Assembly (NCBI GenBank): GCA_014845975.1
Contig: RKAN01000057.1
Coordinates: 1-8,037 of the forward strand
Direction: 5' to 3'
DNA from: a bacterium
GTDB taxonomy: Bacteria; Bacillota_I; Bacilli_A; RF39; UBA660
DNA: 8,037 nt
This document shows positions 1 through 5,351 of this stretch, piece after piece. The translations under genes and the position numbers were made by a program. The notes under the pieces were generated by a model. The model searched no databases. It saw nothing but the letters and a program-made list of their open reading frames with translations, and was not told where the DNA came from. How positions within the stretch are numbered: position 1 is the stretch's first letter; the number at the start of each line of letters is the position of its first letter.

Positions 1-140
1 ATTTTAGATTGCTCGATGTTCTCTTTTTGAATAGCTATTTGCTCTGAATAAGAGGCAATGTCTTTTAAAACATCATCTAAAATTTCTTCTCTTTTTTTTG
101 ATTCTTTACTTAATTGTCTTTTTAAATCATTATCTTTCAT
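1..140 (-). CDS. Hypothetical protein, N-terminal part only (runs off the left edge)
   Basis: An open frame starts at the ATG at 138-140 and stays open for 46 codons to the window edge, so the C-terminus is missing. A well-placed ribosome binding site (AGAGG, 8 nt before the ATG) supports the start. The visible part begins MKDNDLKRQLSKESKK and is almost entirely charged and polar (Lys, Glu, Asp, Gln). It has no hydrophobic segment or signal peptide, so it looks like a cytoplasmic alpha-helix or coiled coil. The family is not recognised. It lies 100 bp downstream of the tail-fibre-like gene on the same strand, with only a weak terminator between, so co-transcription is possible. A TGC-TAATAT element resembling an extended -10 lies just upstream, but it would leave almost no leader and has no -35. 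Confidence 0.6.
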   Translation of the reverse strand, partial: MKDNDLKRQLSKESKKREEILDDVLKDIASYSEQIAIQKENIEQSK

Positions 141-180
141 TCTATCATCCTCTATTATATATTAGCATAAAAACAAATAA

Positions 181-205
181 AAAAAAAGATTGATTTTCTT
201 TTTTT
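181..205 (-). terminator. Weak AU-rich hairpin, possible terminator after the tail-fibre-like gene
   Basis: The arms 181-189 and 197-205 are perfectly complementary (AAAAAAAGA with TCTTTTTTT, 9 bp) around a 7-nt loop. On the minus strand a T-rich stretch follows. Eight of nine pairs are A:T, so the stem is weak and read-through into the next gene is likely. It lies 36 bp past the stop codon at 241. Confidence 0.35.
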
Positions 206-240
206 AACAAACAAAATATTTATGGTTTGTATTAATAATT

Positions 241-906
241 TTATTTTTTTACATATTCCAAAATAATTTTATCTGTATTAACTGGAAAAGTTCTAGTTAC
301 CATGAAATTAAGAGTGGTATTAGTTACAGAACTACTTAAGTAATGAAAACTTAAATTATCTTTTGCAATACAATAAGCATTTAATATTATGTCGAAGTCA
401 GAAGTAGGTATTTTACTATCAGTCCAATCTGTATAACTGATACTTATAGATGAAGAAAGGAAAATAACTTTTCGATATATATTTCTGTTATCAATCCATT
501 TTCCAATTTTTGTTTCTGTTTGGGAATAAACATTTTTATCTAGATTATTTAATTCTTGTGTAATATTCAAAATAGATCCTGAAAGAGATGCTATATCTGT
601 GTTATGCTTACTTTCTAAATTACTAATTTTCCCTATTATTTCTGTATGATCGGTATCAATACCATTAATATTCGTGGCCATGGTTTCATAAGTATCCGAC
701 GATGTTGTAGCTACTCCTTTATTTGTAATTGCCGCTGCCACTAATTCTTTTCCTGTTGTTGCCTCATTATATAGTTCATCTAATGCACTATTTACTGTTT
801 TATCTTGATAAGTTACATTTTGAGATGATATTGTAGTTGCTGCAATTACTCCTCCTAAAGTAAATACAACTCCTCCAATTATGATTCCTATTATTATATT
901 TTTCAT
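241..906 (-). CDS. Exported phage tail-fibre-like hypothetical protein
   Basis: The protein has 221 aa from the ATG at 904-906. An in-frame ATG at 925-927 would add seven residues, but the Shine-Dalgarno sequence AGGAAGG (917-923) lies inside that extension, and the shorter start places MKN directly before the hydrophobic segment. Residues 3-23 (IIIGIIIGGVVFTLGGVIAA) form a signal peptide or membrane anchor with an Ala-Ala possible cleavage site. Residues 38-48 (VNSALDELYNE) and 53-83 (ELVAAAI, KGV, YETMATNI) resemble spacer repeats seen in phage tail and baseplate proteins. Residues 85-127 look helical and may trimerise. Residues 132-147 (KIGKWIDNRNIYRK) resemble the start of the C-terminal domain of many phage tail fibres, followed by a beta-rich end. 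No enzyme motif is visible. I infer an exported, probably surface-exposed fibre whose ligand is unknown. The family assignment rests on remembered sequence style and is moderate. Confidence 0.7.
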   Translation of the reverse strand: MKNIIIGIIIGGVVFTLGGVIAATTISSQNVTYQDKTVNSALDELYNEATTGKELVAAAITNKGVATTSSDTYETMATNINGIDTDHTEIIGKISNLESKHNTDIASLSGSILNITQELNNLDKNVYSQTETKIGKWIDNRNIYRKVIFLSSSISISYTDWTDSKIPTSDFDIILNAYCIAKDNLSFHYLSSSVTNTTLNFMVTRTFPVNTDKIILEYVKK

Positions 907-916
907 AAACTCATTT

Positions 917-923
917 CCTTCCT
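917..923 (-). promoter_or_regulatory. Ribosome binding site that decides the start of the tail-fibre-like gene
   Basis: AGGAAGG lies 10 nt before the ATG at 904-906, or 9 nt if read as AAGGA. It overlaps codons 2-4 of the longer frame beginning at 927, so ribosomes bound here would initiate at 906. Confidence 0.7.
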
Positions 924-929
924 GCATAC

Positions 930-957
930 AAAAAAAGAGAGGTTTTTACCCCCCCCC
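930..957 (-). terminator. Terminator-like hairpin in the leader, with a G9 run in its 5' arm
   Basis: Read on the minus strand, nine G (957-949) and T948 can pair with A943 to C937 and on into the T run. The pairs are T948-A943, G949-C942, G950-C941, G951-T940 wobble, G952-C939, G953-T938 wobble and G954-C937, with more G-T wobbles outward. The loop is four A (947-944), and a run of T (936-930) follows. This is the form of an intrinsic terminator, but it lies between a strong promoter and the ATG of the tail-fibre-like gene. It could therefore be an attenuator, the end of a short RNA of about 90 nt, or a terminator for read-through from the DUF2207 gene. The predicted strength changes with G-run length. 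Confidence 0.5.
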
Positions 958-974
958 GTTTGCTTTCGGCAAAC
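958..974 (-). other. Leader stem-loop directly abutting the G9 hairpin
   Basis: The arms 969-974 and 958-963 form a perfect 6-bp stem (GTTTGC with GCAAAC, minus-strand reading) around a CGAAA loop. It ends exactly where the G9 run begins, so the two hairpins could stack. The 3' arm AGCAAAC (964-958) can also pair over 7 bp, including one wobble, with GTTTGTT at 997-991. The leader thus has two mutually exclusive folds. I do not recognise a known riboswitch class here. Confidence 0.5.
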
Positions 975-1025
975 TTGATTTTTTACCAATAACAAACTAT
1001 ATTATTATCTAAATTTAGCAATTTT

Positions 1026-1054
1026 ATTATACCAAAGCTATACTATTCTTTCAA
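1026..1054 (-). promoter_or_regulatory. Strong sigma-A type promoter for the tail-fibre-like gene leader
   Basis: On the minus strand the -35 is TTGAAA (1049-1054), the spacer is exactly 17 bp, and the -10 is a perfect TATAAT (1026-1031) preceded by TGG, making it an extended -10. The expected transcript start is near 1019, giving a leader of about 110 nt before the ATG at 906. The promoter lies in the 3' flank of the DUF2207 gene, so the fibre gene can be expressed independently of the lemA operon. Confidence 0.8.
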
Positions 1055-1072
1055 GTTTTTTGTAGATTTAAG

Positions 1073-2764
1073 TTAGCGAGAACCGCCACCTCCACCGCCG
1101 AAGGATCCACCGCCTCCGCCGCCAGAAGAAAATCCACCACCACCAGAACTATAAGACTCGGCTCTACTTTTTGCAGTAGATGCACTTGCCATTCCAGAGT
1201 GAGAAAAACTATTTATGAAAATTAATTCATCATAAGAATAATCAGTAATAACATCTGGATATAATTTTTTAAATTGTTTCGCTACTTTATCAGCAACTCC
1301 AAATATTTGAGCATACATTAAATATTCTTCCCAAAGCATAACTTCAATTGCCTCTTTATCTTTCATATTTTCAAATTCTTTGAAAAATAACTTTAGCCCC
1401 TTCATCTGAATTGCTTCTTCTTTCATAGAAGCATTCACCTGATAAACAGTAGATTTAAATATTTTTAAAGTTACCTTTTCAGTAGCTACTAACTTTCCTT
1501 CTGTTTCTAATTTTTTATTTTCATAGTTTAATACTTTATCAAACCAATTTAATATTTTAGAATAATTATTCTTACACCATCTTTCAAATTCTTTACTTTC
1601 TAAGATTCCGTCTTTACTTGCCTTTAACATATATTCATACAATTCTAATTCTAAAGATATATCGAAATTTTTTTCTTCCTTATCCATTATAATAGTAGCT
1701 TCTTCTTTTTTTAATATAGACCCTACCGTTTTATTTTCTATCTTAACCTTTCCTTGCTTTAACCATTTTAACAATACCGCTCCTAAAAAGTCTGTTTGGA
1801 ATTTCATTAAATCATAGTTATAAGCTACCCAATAAGCTCTATAAATATCTCTATTACAAGGTAGATCTCGAAACATATTAACGTCATTTGGTAATTTTTT
1901 TCCTTCTTTTCCAAATTCTAGAGGATATGATCCTGATTTTGGAATATTGTTAAAACTCTTTACAATTGCTAAAATAATTAAAATAACATAAGGAAGCATT
2001 ATAATGCAACCTAAAAAGTCAAAAATTGAAAAACGATCAGAAGTATCTTTATAATGATTTGTTCCTTCTTCCGCCATATTATGATAATAAGTAAAATCAT
2101 ATCCTAAGTCATTTGTCGTTTCAAATGTTCCTAAAGGAAATTTTACAAGAACTACCATATATTCATCGCTATCTAATGTTCCTTCACTAGATAAATAAAT
2201 CTTTCCATCATAAACATATGCAAGTCCACCATAATTTCCATATCCCCAAACATCTAAATTATCAGAAAAAGCTTCATCTGCATAAATGACAATATTTACA
2301 TTTCCTGGTTCTGGAGAAATGGAATCTAGTAAATTCCAATAAATAATATCTGCATCTCTAGTCTTTGAAACAAATGAGGTAATCGTATATGTTAATGTAT
2401 AAGTGTGACTTCCATAGCTACTCTTCCCAAAGCATAATTCTACTCCATCACTTGTATAATGATATCCATAATGATAAGCTTTATCCTTTAAAGAACCATT
2501 AATATCCCAATCTATGAGAGAATATTCATTTGTCTCATCACTCACCTTAAAATCTTTTATTTCAGAATTTCCTATATTATTAAAAGCATGATAATATTCT
2601 GTTTTTTCTGTTGGATTTGCTTTCCATATTTCTGTTACATGGGCATCTCCATTTTGATCTATATATATACTCATATCAATAGAACTAATAGATTCCGCTC
2701 CAACACTGTTTACAAACCAAAAGAAAGTAAACAATAAAAAGCTAGCCTTTAAAATCTTTTTCAT
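1073..2764 (-). CDS. DUF2207 family membrane protein with glycine-rich C-terminus
   Basis: The protein has 563 aa. Residues 1-23 are a signal peptide (MKKILKASFLLFTFFWFVNS, then VGA before ESIS). Residues 24-245 are an extracytoplasmic beta-rich domain typical of DUF2207, with motifs such as IDQNGDAHVTEIWKA near the start and DADIIYWNLLD near 137-147. One clear membrane helix spans about 249-269. A hydrophilic cytoplasmic region follows, ending in the family-type block around 456-503 (LWEEYLMYAQIFGVADKVAKQ). The last 25 residues are a Ser/Gly tail with long Gly runs (541-562), usual in this family. TAGGAG lies about 7 nt before the ATG. The gene follows lemA by 33 bp, a widespread pairing; the biochemical function is unknown. 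The stretch about 405-455, where many relatives appear to have further membrane helices, is hydrophilic here. No intrinsic terminator is visible directly after the stop. Confidence 0.88.
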   Translation of the reverse strand: MKKILKASFLLFTFFWFVNSVGAESISSIDMSIYIDQNGDAHVTEIWKANPTEKTEYYHAFNNIGNSEIKDFKVSDETNEYSLIDWDINGSLKDKAYHYGYHYTSDGVELCFGKSSYGSHTYTLTYTITSFVSKTRDADIIYWNLLDSISPEPGNVNIVIYADEAFSDNLDVWGYGNYGGLAYVYDGKIYLSSEGTLDSDEYMVVLVKFPLGTFETTNDLGYDFTYYHNMAEEGTNHYKDTSDRFSIFDFLGCIIMLPYVILIILAIVKSFNNIPKSGSYPLEFGKEGKKLPNDVNMFRDLPCNRDIYRAYWVAYNYDLMKFQTDFLGAVLLKWLKQGKVKIENKTVGSILKKEEATIIMDKEEKNFDISLELELYEYMLKASKDGILESKEFERWCKNNYSKILNWFDKVLNYENKKLETEGKLVATEKVTLKIFKSTVYQVNASMKEEAIQMKGLKLFFKEFENMKDKEAIEVMLWEEYLMYAQIFGVADKVAKQFKKLYPDVITDYSYDELIFINSFSHSGMASASTAKSRAESYSSGGGGFSSGGGGGGSFGGGGGGSR

Positions 2765-2779
2765 AAATCACTCCTATAG

Positions 2780-2799
2780 AAAAAGGGTTATGTAACCCT
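2780..2799 (-). terminator. Intercistronic terminator-like hairpin between lemA and the DUF2207 gene
   Basis: The arms 2793-2799 and 2784-2790 are perfectly complementary (AGGGTTA with TAACCCT). The stem is 6-7 bp with a very short loop, and on the minus strand a run of five T (2784-2780) follows. The lemA stop codon (2798-2800) overlaps the 5' arm, and the ribosome binding site of the next gene lies only a few bases past the T run. I infer partial termination or 3'-end protection, giving more lemA than DUF2207 message. Confidence 0.6.
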
Positions 2800-3349
2800 A
2801 AAATTTAACTTGTGGTGTTTCTTTTTCTTTTTCAGTTGCTTCAAAGAACTTTTCTGGTTTAAATCCAAACATACTAGCCACTAAATTTGTTGGAAACATT
2901 TCAATTTTATTTTGATATTTCAATACAGAATCATTATAAAACTGTCTAGCATAAGAAATTTTATCTTCTGTATCTTTTAAATTATTTTGTAAATCAATAA
3001 AATTTTGATTTGCTTTTAAATCTGGATAAGCTTCTGTTAAAGCAAATAAACGATTTAAAGCACCAGTTAATTCTCCACTAGCTTCCATTTCTGCCTCTTT
3101 TGATGGAGCAGCGACCATTTTATTTCTGGCAGCAACTACAGCTTCCAATGTTCCTTCCTCATGTTTTGCATATCCTTTTACTGTTTCAACTAAGTTAGGA
3201 ATTAGGTCTGATCTTCTTTTTAAAAGTACATCAATTTGTGCCCATTGATCTTTTACCTTATTTCTTAAACTAACTAATCCATTATAAGCACTGATTAACC
3301 ATAGTACCAATAATATAACAATAATAAGAATAATTATTCCAATATTCAT
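2798..3349 (-). CDS. lemA: LemA family protein
   Basis: The protein has 183 aa, the usual family length. Residues 3-21 form a single N-terminal membrane helix, followed directly by the typical AYN (21-23). Family motifs follow in order: RRSDLIPNLVETVKGYA (45-61), the helix with VVAARNKMV (71-79), AYPDLKAN (107-114), ARQFYNDSV (134-142) and the MFPTNLVASMFGF end (151-162). The rest should be a helical bundle, as in known LemA structures. An ideal AGGAGG lies 6 nt before the ATG. LemA has no established enzymatic activity; the protein is membrane-bound and commonly encoded with DUF2207 or TPM-domain proteins, as here with the DUF2207 gene downstream. It is transcribed divergently from sspI. Confidence 0.95.
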   Translation of the reverse strand: MNIGIIILIIVILLVLWLISAYNGLVSLRNKVKDQWAQIDVLLKRRSDLIPNLVETVKGYAKHEEGTLEAVVAARNKMVAAPSKEAEMEASGELTGALNRLFALTEAYPDLKANQNFIDLQNNLKDTEDKISYARQFYNDSVLKYQNKIEMFPTNLVASMFGFKPEKFFEATEKEKETPQVKF

Positions 3350-3372
3350 TTTATTCCTCCTACTCTAATTAC

Positions 3373-3378
3373 ATTATA
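3373..3378 (-). promoter_or_regulatory. -10 element of the likely lemA promoter
   Basis: A perfect TATAAT (minus strand) lies 23 bp before the lemA ATG. At 17-bp spacing the -35 region is only TTTCTT, a poor match, so the promoter may be weak or activator-dependent. The start would fall just before the AGGAGG, giving a very short leader. Confidence 0.5.
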
Positions 3379-3442
3379 CAAGTTCTTTTCAAAAAAAGAA
3401 ATAGATTTGTATAAAAATTATTACGATTACCACAATACTATT

Positions 3443-3449
3443 GAAAGGA
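3443..3449 (+). promoter_or_regulatory. Ribosome binding site of sspI, supporting the ATG at 3458
   Basis: GAAAGGA ends 8 nt before the ATG at 3458-3460. This favours the 69-aa protein over an upstream TTG start at 3407, which lacks a comparable site and would add residues absent from SspI proteins. Confidence 0.65.
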
Positions 3450-3457
3450 CTGATAAA

Positions 3458-3667
3458 ATGGATATTAGAAACTATATCAGAAATAATTTAAGTGATTGCA
3501 ATGAAATGGATATTAGAGAAACAATTTTATCTTCTGTCAACTCTAATGATGAAGTAGTACTCCCAGGATTAGGTGTTTTATTTGAAATGATTTGGAATGG
3601 AAGTAATGAAAATCAAAAAAAAGACATTGTTAAAATTTTATATCAAGATATTAAAAAACCTCATTAA
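3458..3667 (+). CDS. sspI: Small acid-soluble spore protein I (SspI-type)
   Basis: The protein has 69 aa; Bacillus SspI is about 71 aa. The diagnostic block LPGLGVLFEMIW (35-46) is followed by NGSNENQKKDIV, closely matching the conserved C-terminal half of SspI. The N-terminal half (MDIRNYIRNN, then MDIRETILSSV) also fits the family, with a short internal echo of MDIR at 1-4 and 17-20. SspI is a minor spore-core protein made in the forespore under sigma-G in Bacillus; its exact role is unclear. TGTATA (3408-3413) and AATACTA (3434-3440) resemble sigma-G elements, but the 20-nt gap is too long, so I do not call a promoter. It is the only plus-strand gene here and ends in the terminator shared with rpoZ. 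The presence of this gene implies sporulation ability or recent loss of it. Confidence 0.9.
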   Translation: MDIRNYIRNNLSDCNEMDIRETILSSVNSNDEVVLPGLGVLFEMIWNGSNENQKKDIVKILYQDIKKPH

Positions 3668-3679
3668 ATTGAGGTTTTT
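3654..3679. terminator. Shared bidirectional terminator of sspI and rpoZ
   Basis: The arms 3654-3663 and 3670-3679 form a perfect 10-bp stem (AAAAACCTCA with TGAGGTTTTT) around a 6-nt loop, TTAAAT. Each arm begins or ends with a run of five A or T, so it works as an intrinsic terminator in both directions. The stop codons of sspI (3665-3667) and rpoZ (3664-3666) both lie in the loop. Confidence 0.9.
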
Positions 3680-3867
3680 ATGATAATAAGATCCTTAGAA
3701 ACTTCCTCTAAAGCCTTTCCAATATTTTTATGAGATACATACTCATTATCAGACATCTGATAATTTTTCTTTTCTTCCATCTCTTTTACTCTTTTTGAAA
3801 CTAAATTAACGAGTAAATATTTAGAACCAACTTCATTTAATAATTTATCAATTGAAGGATATATCAT
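3664..3867 (-). CDS. rpoZ: DNA-directed RNA polymerase omega subunit
   Basis: The protein has 67 aa, the normal length in Firmicutes. It begins MIYPSIDKLLNEVGSKYLLV, matching the conserved PSID...L...SKY..V start, followed by SKRVKEME (24-31) and the family signature HKNIGKALEEV (46-56). Omega binds the beta' subunit and helps RNA polymerase assembly and stability; it is usually dispensable. A GGAG lies about 9 nt before the ATG. In Bacillus rpoZ usually follows gmk, but here it stands alone downstream of murC. It has its own promoter-like sequence and converges on sspI with a 2-bp overlap of the stop codons (3665-3666). The gmk gene is not in the window. Confidence 0.93.
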   Translation of the reverse strand: MIYPSIDKLLNEVGSKYLLVNLVSKRVKEMEEKKNYQMSDNEYVSHKNIGKALEEVSKDLIIIKTSI

Positions 3868-3887
3868 ATTATCACACTCCTATTGTA

Positions 3888-3916
3888 ATCATATAATATA
3901 TTTTTATTTTCTTCAA
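3888..3916 (-). promoter_or_regulatory. Probable sigma-A promoter of rpoZ
   Basis: On the minus strand TTGAAG (3911-3916) and TATGAT (3888-3893) are separated by 17 bp. The -10 matches five of six consensus bases and the -35 four of six. The leader would be very short, with GGAG starting near the transcript start. No clear terminator lies between murC and this site, so murC read-through may also supply rpoZ. Confidence 0.5.
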
Positions 3917-3942
3917 GCAAATACTTTTTTTTTGACAAAACT

Positions 3943-5253
3943 TTACAATGAATTTTGCTTGATTTTTTCTATTGTTTCATTTTCTAATGATAAAATATCA
4001 TTTGGACTCATAAACAATAGAACTGAATTTTTATATTGCGCTAATGTGTTAGAATCCTTCATTGTAATAGACTCTCCATGATTTAATTTTTGAATAATCA
4101 TATCTGAAGTGACTCCTTCGAAATCTTCTTGTTTTTCTCTTGCTGGATGGATTTCTAATACATAAGAATAATCTGCTAAATTCATCGCACTCGCTAAAGA
4201 ATCTGCAAATTCTTTTGTCCTAGAAAATGTATGTGGTTGAAAAATTGTAATTATTTTTTTATCTGGATATTTTTGTTTTACCGATTTAATCGTTGCTTTT
4301 ACTTCATTTGGGTGATGAGCATAATCATCAATTACAACATCATCCCCTACTACAGTCTCACTAAATCTTCTTTTTGCCCCTTTAAATGTTTTTAATAATT
4401 TAGAAACTTCCTTTGCCTCTAATCTCTCATAGTAACATACCGCAATTACTGCTAAAGTATCTAATAACATATGCTTTCCGTAAATTGGTAGATCAAAAAA
4501 GCCATAATAATTATCTTCTACAAATACTTCAAAACTAGTTCCATCTTTTTTATATTCTATATTTTTTGCAATAATATCATTATCATCATCAATTCCGTAA
4601 TAGAAAATTGGTTTATTAACTTCTAGATAATGTGTATAAGGATCATCGCCACAGGCAATTACCATTTTTTCTGCTTTATTTGCAAACTCTTGATATGCCT
4701 CTACTACATCATTAATATCTTTAAAATAGTCTACATGATCAAAATCTATATTTGTAATAATAGCATAATAAGGGGTATAAGCTAGAAAATGTCTTCGATA
4801 TTCACAAGACTCTAAAATAAATAATTCATTTTCTTTATCAGAGTAACCTGTTCCATCTCCAATTAAATAGTTAGCACCCTTAATTGAATTTAAAACATGA
4901 GCCATCATAGAAGTAGTCGTTGTTTTACCATGACAACCAGCAATACAAATTGCTTTAAATTTTCTTGTTAAGCTTCCTACCATGTCAGAATAACTATAAA
5001 TATGTAATCCAAGTTCACGAGCTTTTTTTACCTCAGGATGATCTTCTTGAAAAGTTGCACCTTTTACTATCTTCATTCCTTCATGAATATTATTTTCATC
5101 AAAAGGAAGTATCTTAATTCCAGCATTTATTAATCCCTCTTCTGTAAAAAAATGGGTTTCTACATCACTTCCTTGAACATCATAACCTAAGTTTTTCATA
5201 ATTTGAGCTAAAGCACTCATTCCTGTTCCTTTAATTCCAATAAAATGATACAT
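3943..5253 (-). CDS. murC: UDP-N-acetylmuramate--L-alanine ligase (MurC)
   Basis: The protein has 436 aa, full length for Gram-positive MurC. This cytoplasmic enzyme joins L-alanine to UDP-MurNAc using ATP, the first peptide step of peptidoglycan synthesis. The N-terminal UDP-binding domain starts HFIGIKGTGMSALAQ (3-17). The ATP-binding P-loop GCHGKTTTTSM is at 106-116, with Lys110. The central domain has ESCEYRRHFL (148-157) and ITNIDFDHVDYF (166-177), the Bacillus-type MurC signature. GAKRRF (292-297), DDYAHHPNEVKATI (309-322) and FQPHTFSRT (338-346) mark the central/C-terminal ligase domains. ESCEYRRHFL and YAHHPNEV separate it from MurD, MurE, MurF and Mpl. The RBS GGGGAG lies 7 nt before the ATG. 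It is monocistronic or followed by rpoZ, outside any mur cluster in view. No key residue appears missing. Confidence 0.96.
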   Translation of the reverse strand: MYHFIGIKGTGMSALAQIMKNLGYDVQGSDVETHFFTEEGLINAGIKILPFDENNIHEGMKIVKGATFQEDHPEVKKARELGLHIYSYSDMVGSLTRKFKAICIAGCHGKTTTTSMMAHVLNSIKGANYLIGDGTGYSDKENELFILESCEYRRHFLAYTPYYAIITNIDFDHVDYFKDINDVVEAYQEFANKAEKMVIACGDDPYTHYLEVNKPIFYYGIDDDNDIIAKNIEYKKDGTSFEVFVEDNYYGFFDLPIYGKHMLLDTLAVIAVCYYERLEAKEVSKLLKTFKGAKRRFSETVVGDDVVIDDYAHHPNEVKATIKSVKQKYPDKKIITIFQPHTFSRTKEFADSLASAMNLADYSYVLEIHPAREKQEDFEGVTSDMIIQKLNHGESITMKDSNTLAQYKNSVLLFMSPNDILSLENETIEKIKQNSL

Positions 5254-5289
5254 ACCATCACTCCCCTGATTCTTATCTTATCTTCCAAT

Positions 5290-5318
5290 ATTATAGCAAA
5301 TATTTTTTATTTGTTCAA
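5290..5318 (-). promoter_or_regulatory. Sigma-A type promoter of murC
   Basis: On the minus strand TTGAAC (5313-5318) and a perfect TATAAT (5290-5295) are 17 bp apart, and TGC before the hexamer makes an extended -10. It sits between the terminator of the upstream operon and the murC ATG, about 36 bp before it. Confidence 0.8.
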
Positions 5319-5327
5319 TAAAATTAA

Positions 5328-5351
5328 AACGACTTGTCAGTTCAAGTCGTT
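5328..5351 (-). terminator. Intrinsic terminator of the LTA synthase operon
   Basis: The arms 5343-5351 and 5328-5336 form a perfect 9-bp stem (AACGACTTG with CAAGTCGTT) with a 6-nt loop, followed on the minus strand by TTTTAATTTTATT. The last two bases of the upstream stop codon (5350-5352) are the first two bases of the stem. Confidence 0.85.

Noticed and set aside
907..927. Upstream ATG extending the tail-fibre-like protein by seven residues
   Set aside because: The Shine-Dalgarno sequence for the 906 start lies inside this stretch, and the extension puts polar residues ahead of a normal signal segment.
949..957. G-quadruplex at the G9 run
   Set aside because: A single G run cannot form an intramolecular quadruplex, and no other G runs lie close by.
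958..980. Plus-strand intrinsic terminator (GTTTGC stem followed by TTGATTTTTT)
   Set aside because: No plus-strand gene lies upstream that it could end. The stem is better explained as part of the minus-strand leader.
930..1019. c-di-GMP-I, preQ1 or guanidine riboswitch in the fibre gene leader
   Set aside because: The GAAA-containing hairpin and G/A-rich segments are suggestive, but the conserved core strings of these classes are absent by eye.
1079..1144. GC-rich repeat in the DUF2207 gene as a slippage locus or foreign insert
   Set aside because: It encodes the Ser/Gly tail that is normal for this family, with mixed Gly codons and no long homopolymer.
3408..3440. Sigma-G promoter for sspI (TGTATA and AATACTA)
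   Set aside because: The elements are about 20 nt apart instead of 17-18, the -10 lacks its first C, and the transcript would start at the RBS.
3407..3457. Upstream TTG start that would extend SspI by 17 residues
   Set aside because: There is no ribosome binding site at the TTG, GAAAGGA is correctly placed for the ATG at 3458, and the extension does not resemble SspI.
3913..3962. Inverted repeat TCAAGCAAA / TTTGCTTGA spanning the murC stop and the rpoZ -35
   Set aside because: The 9-bp arms are 32 nt apart, no T run follows on the minus strand, and such a match can arise by chance in A+T-rich DNA; it is not a convincing terminator.
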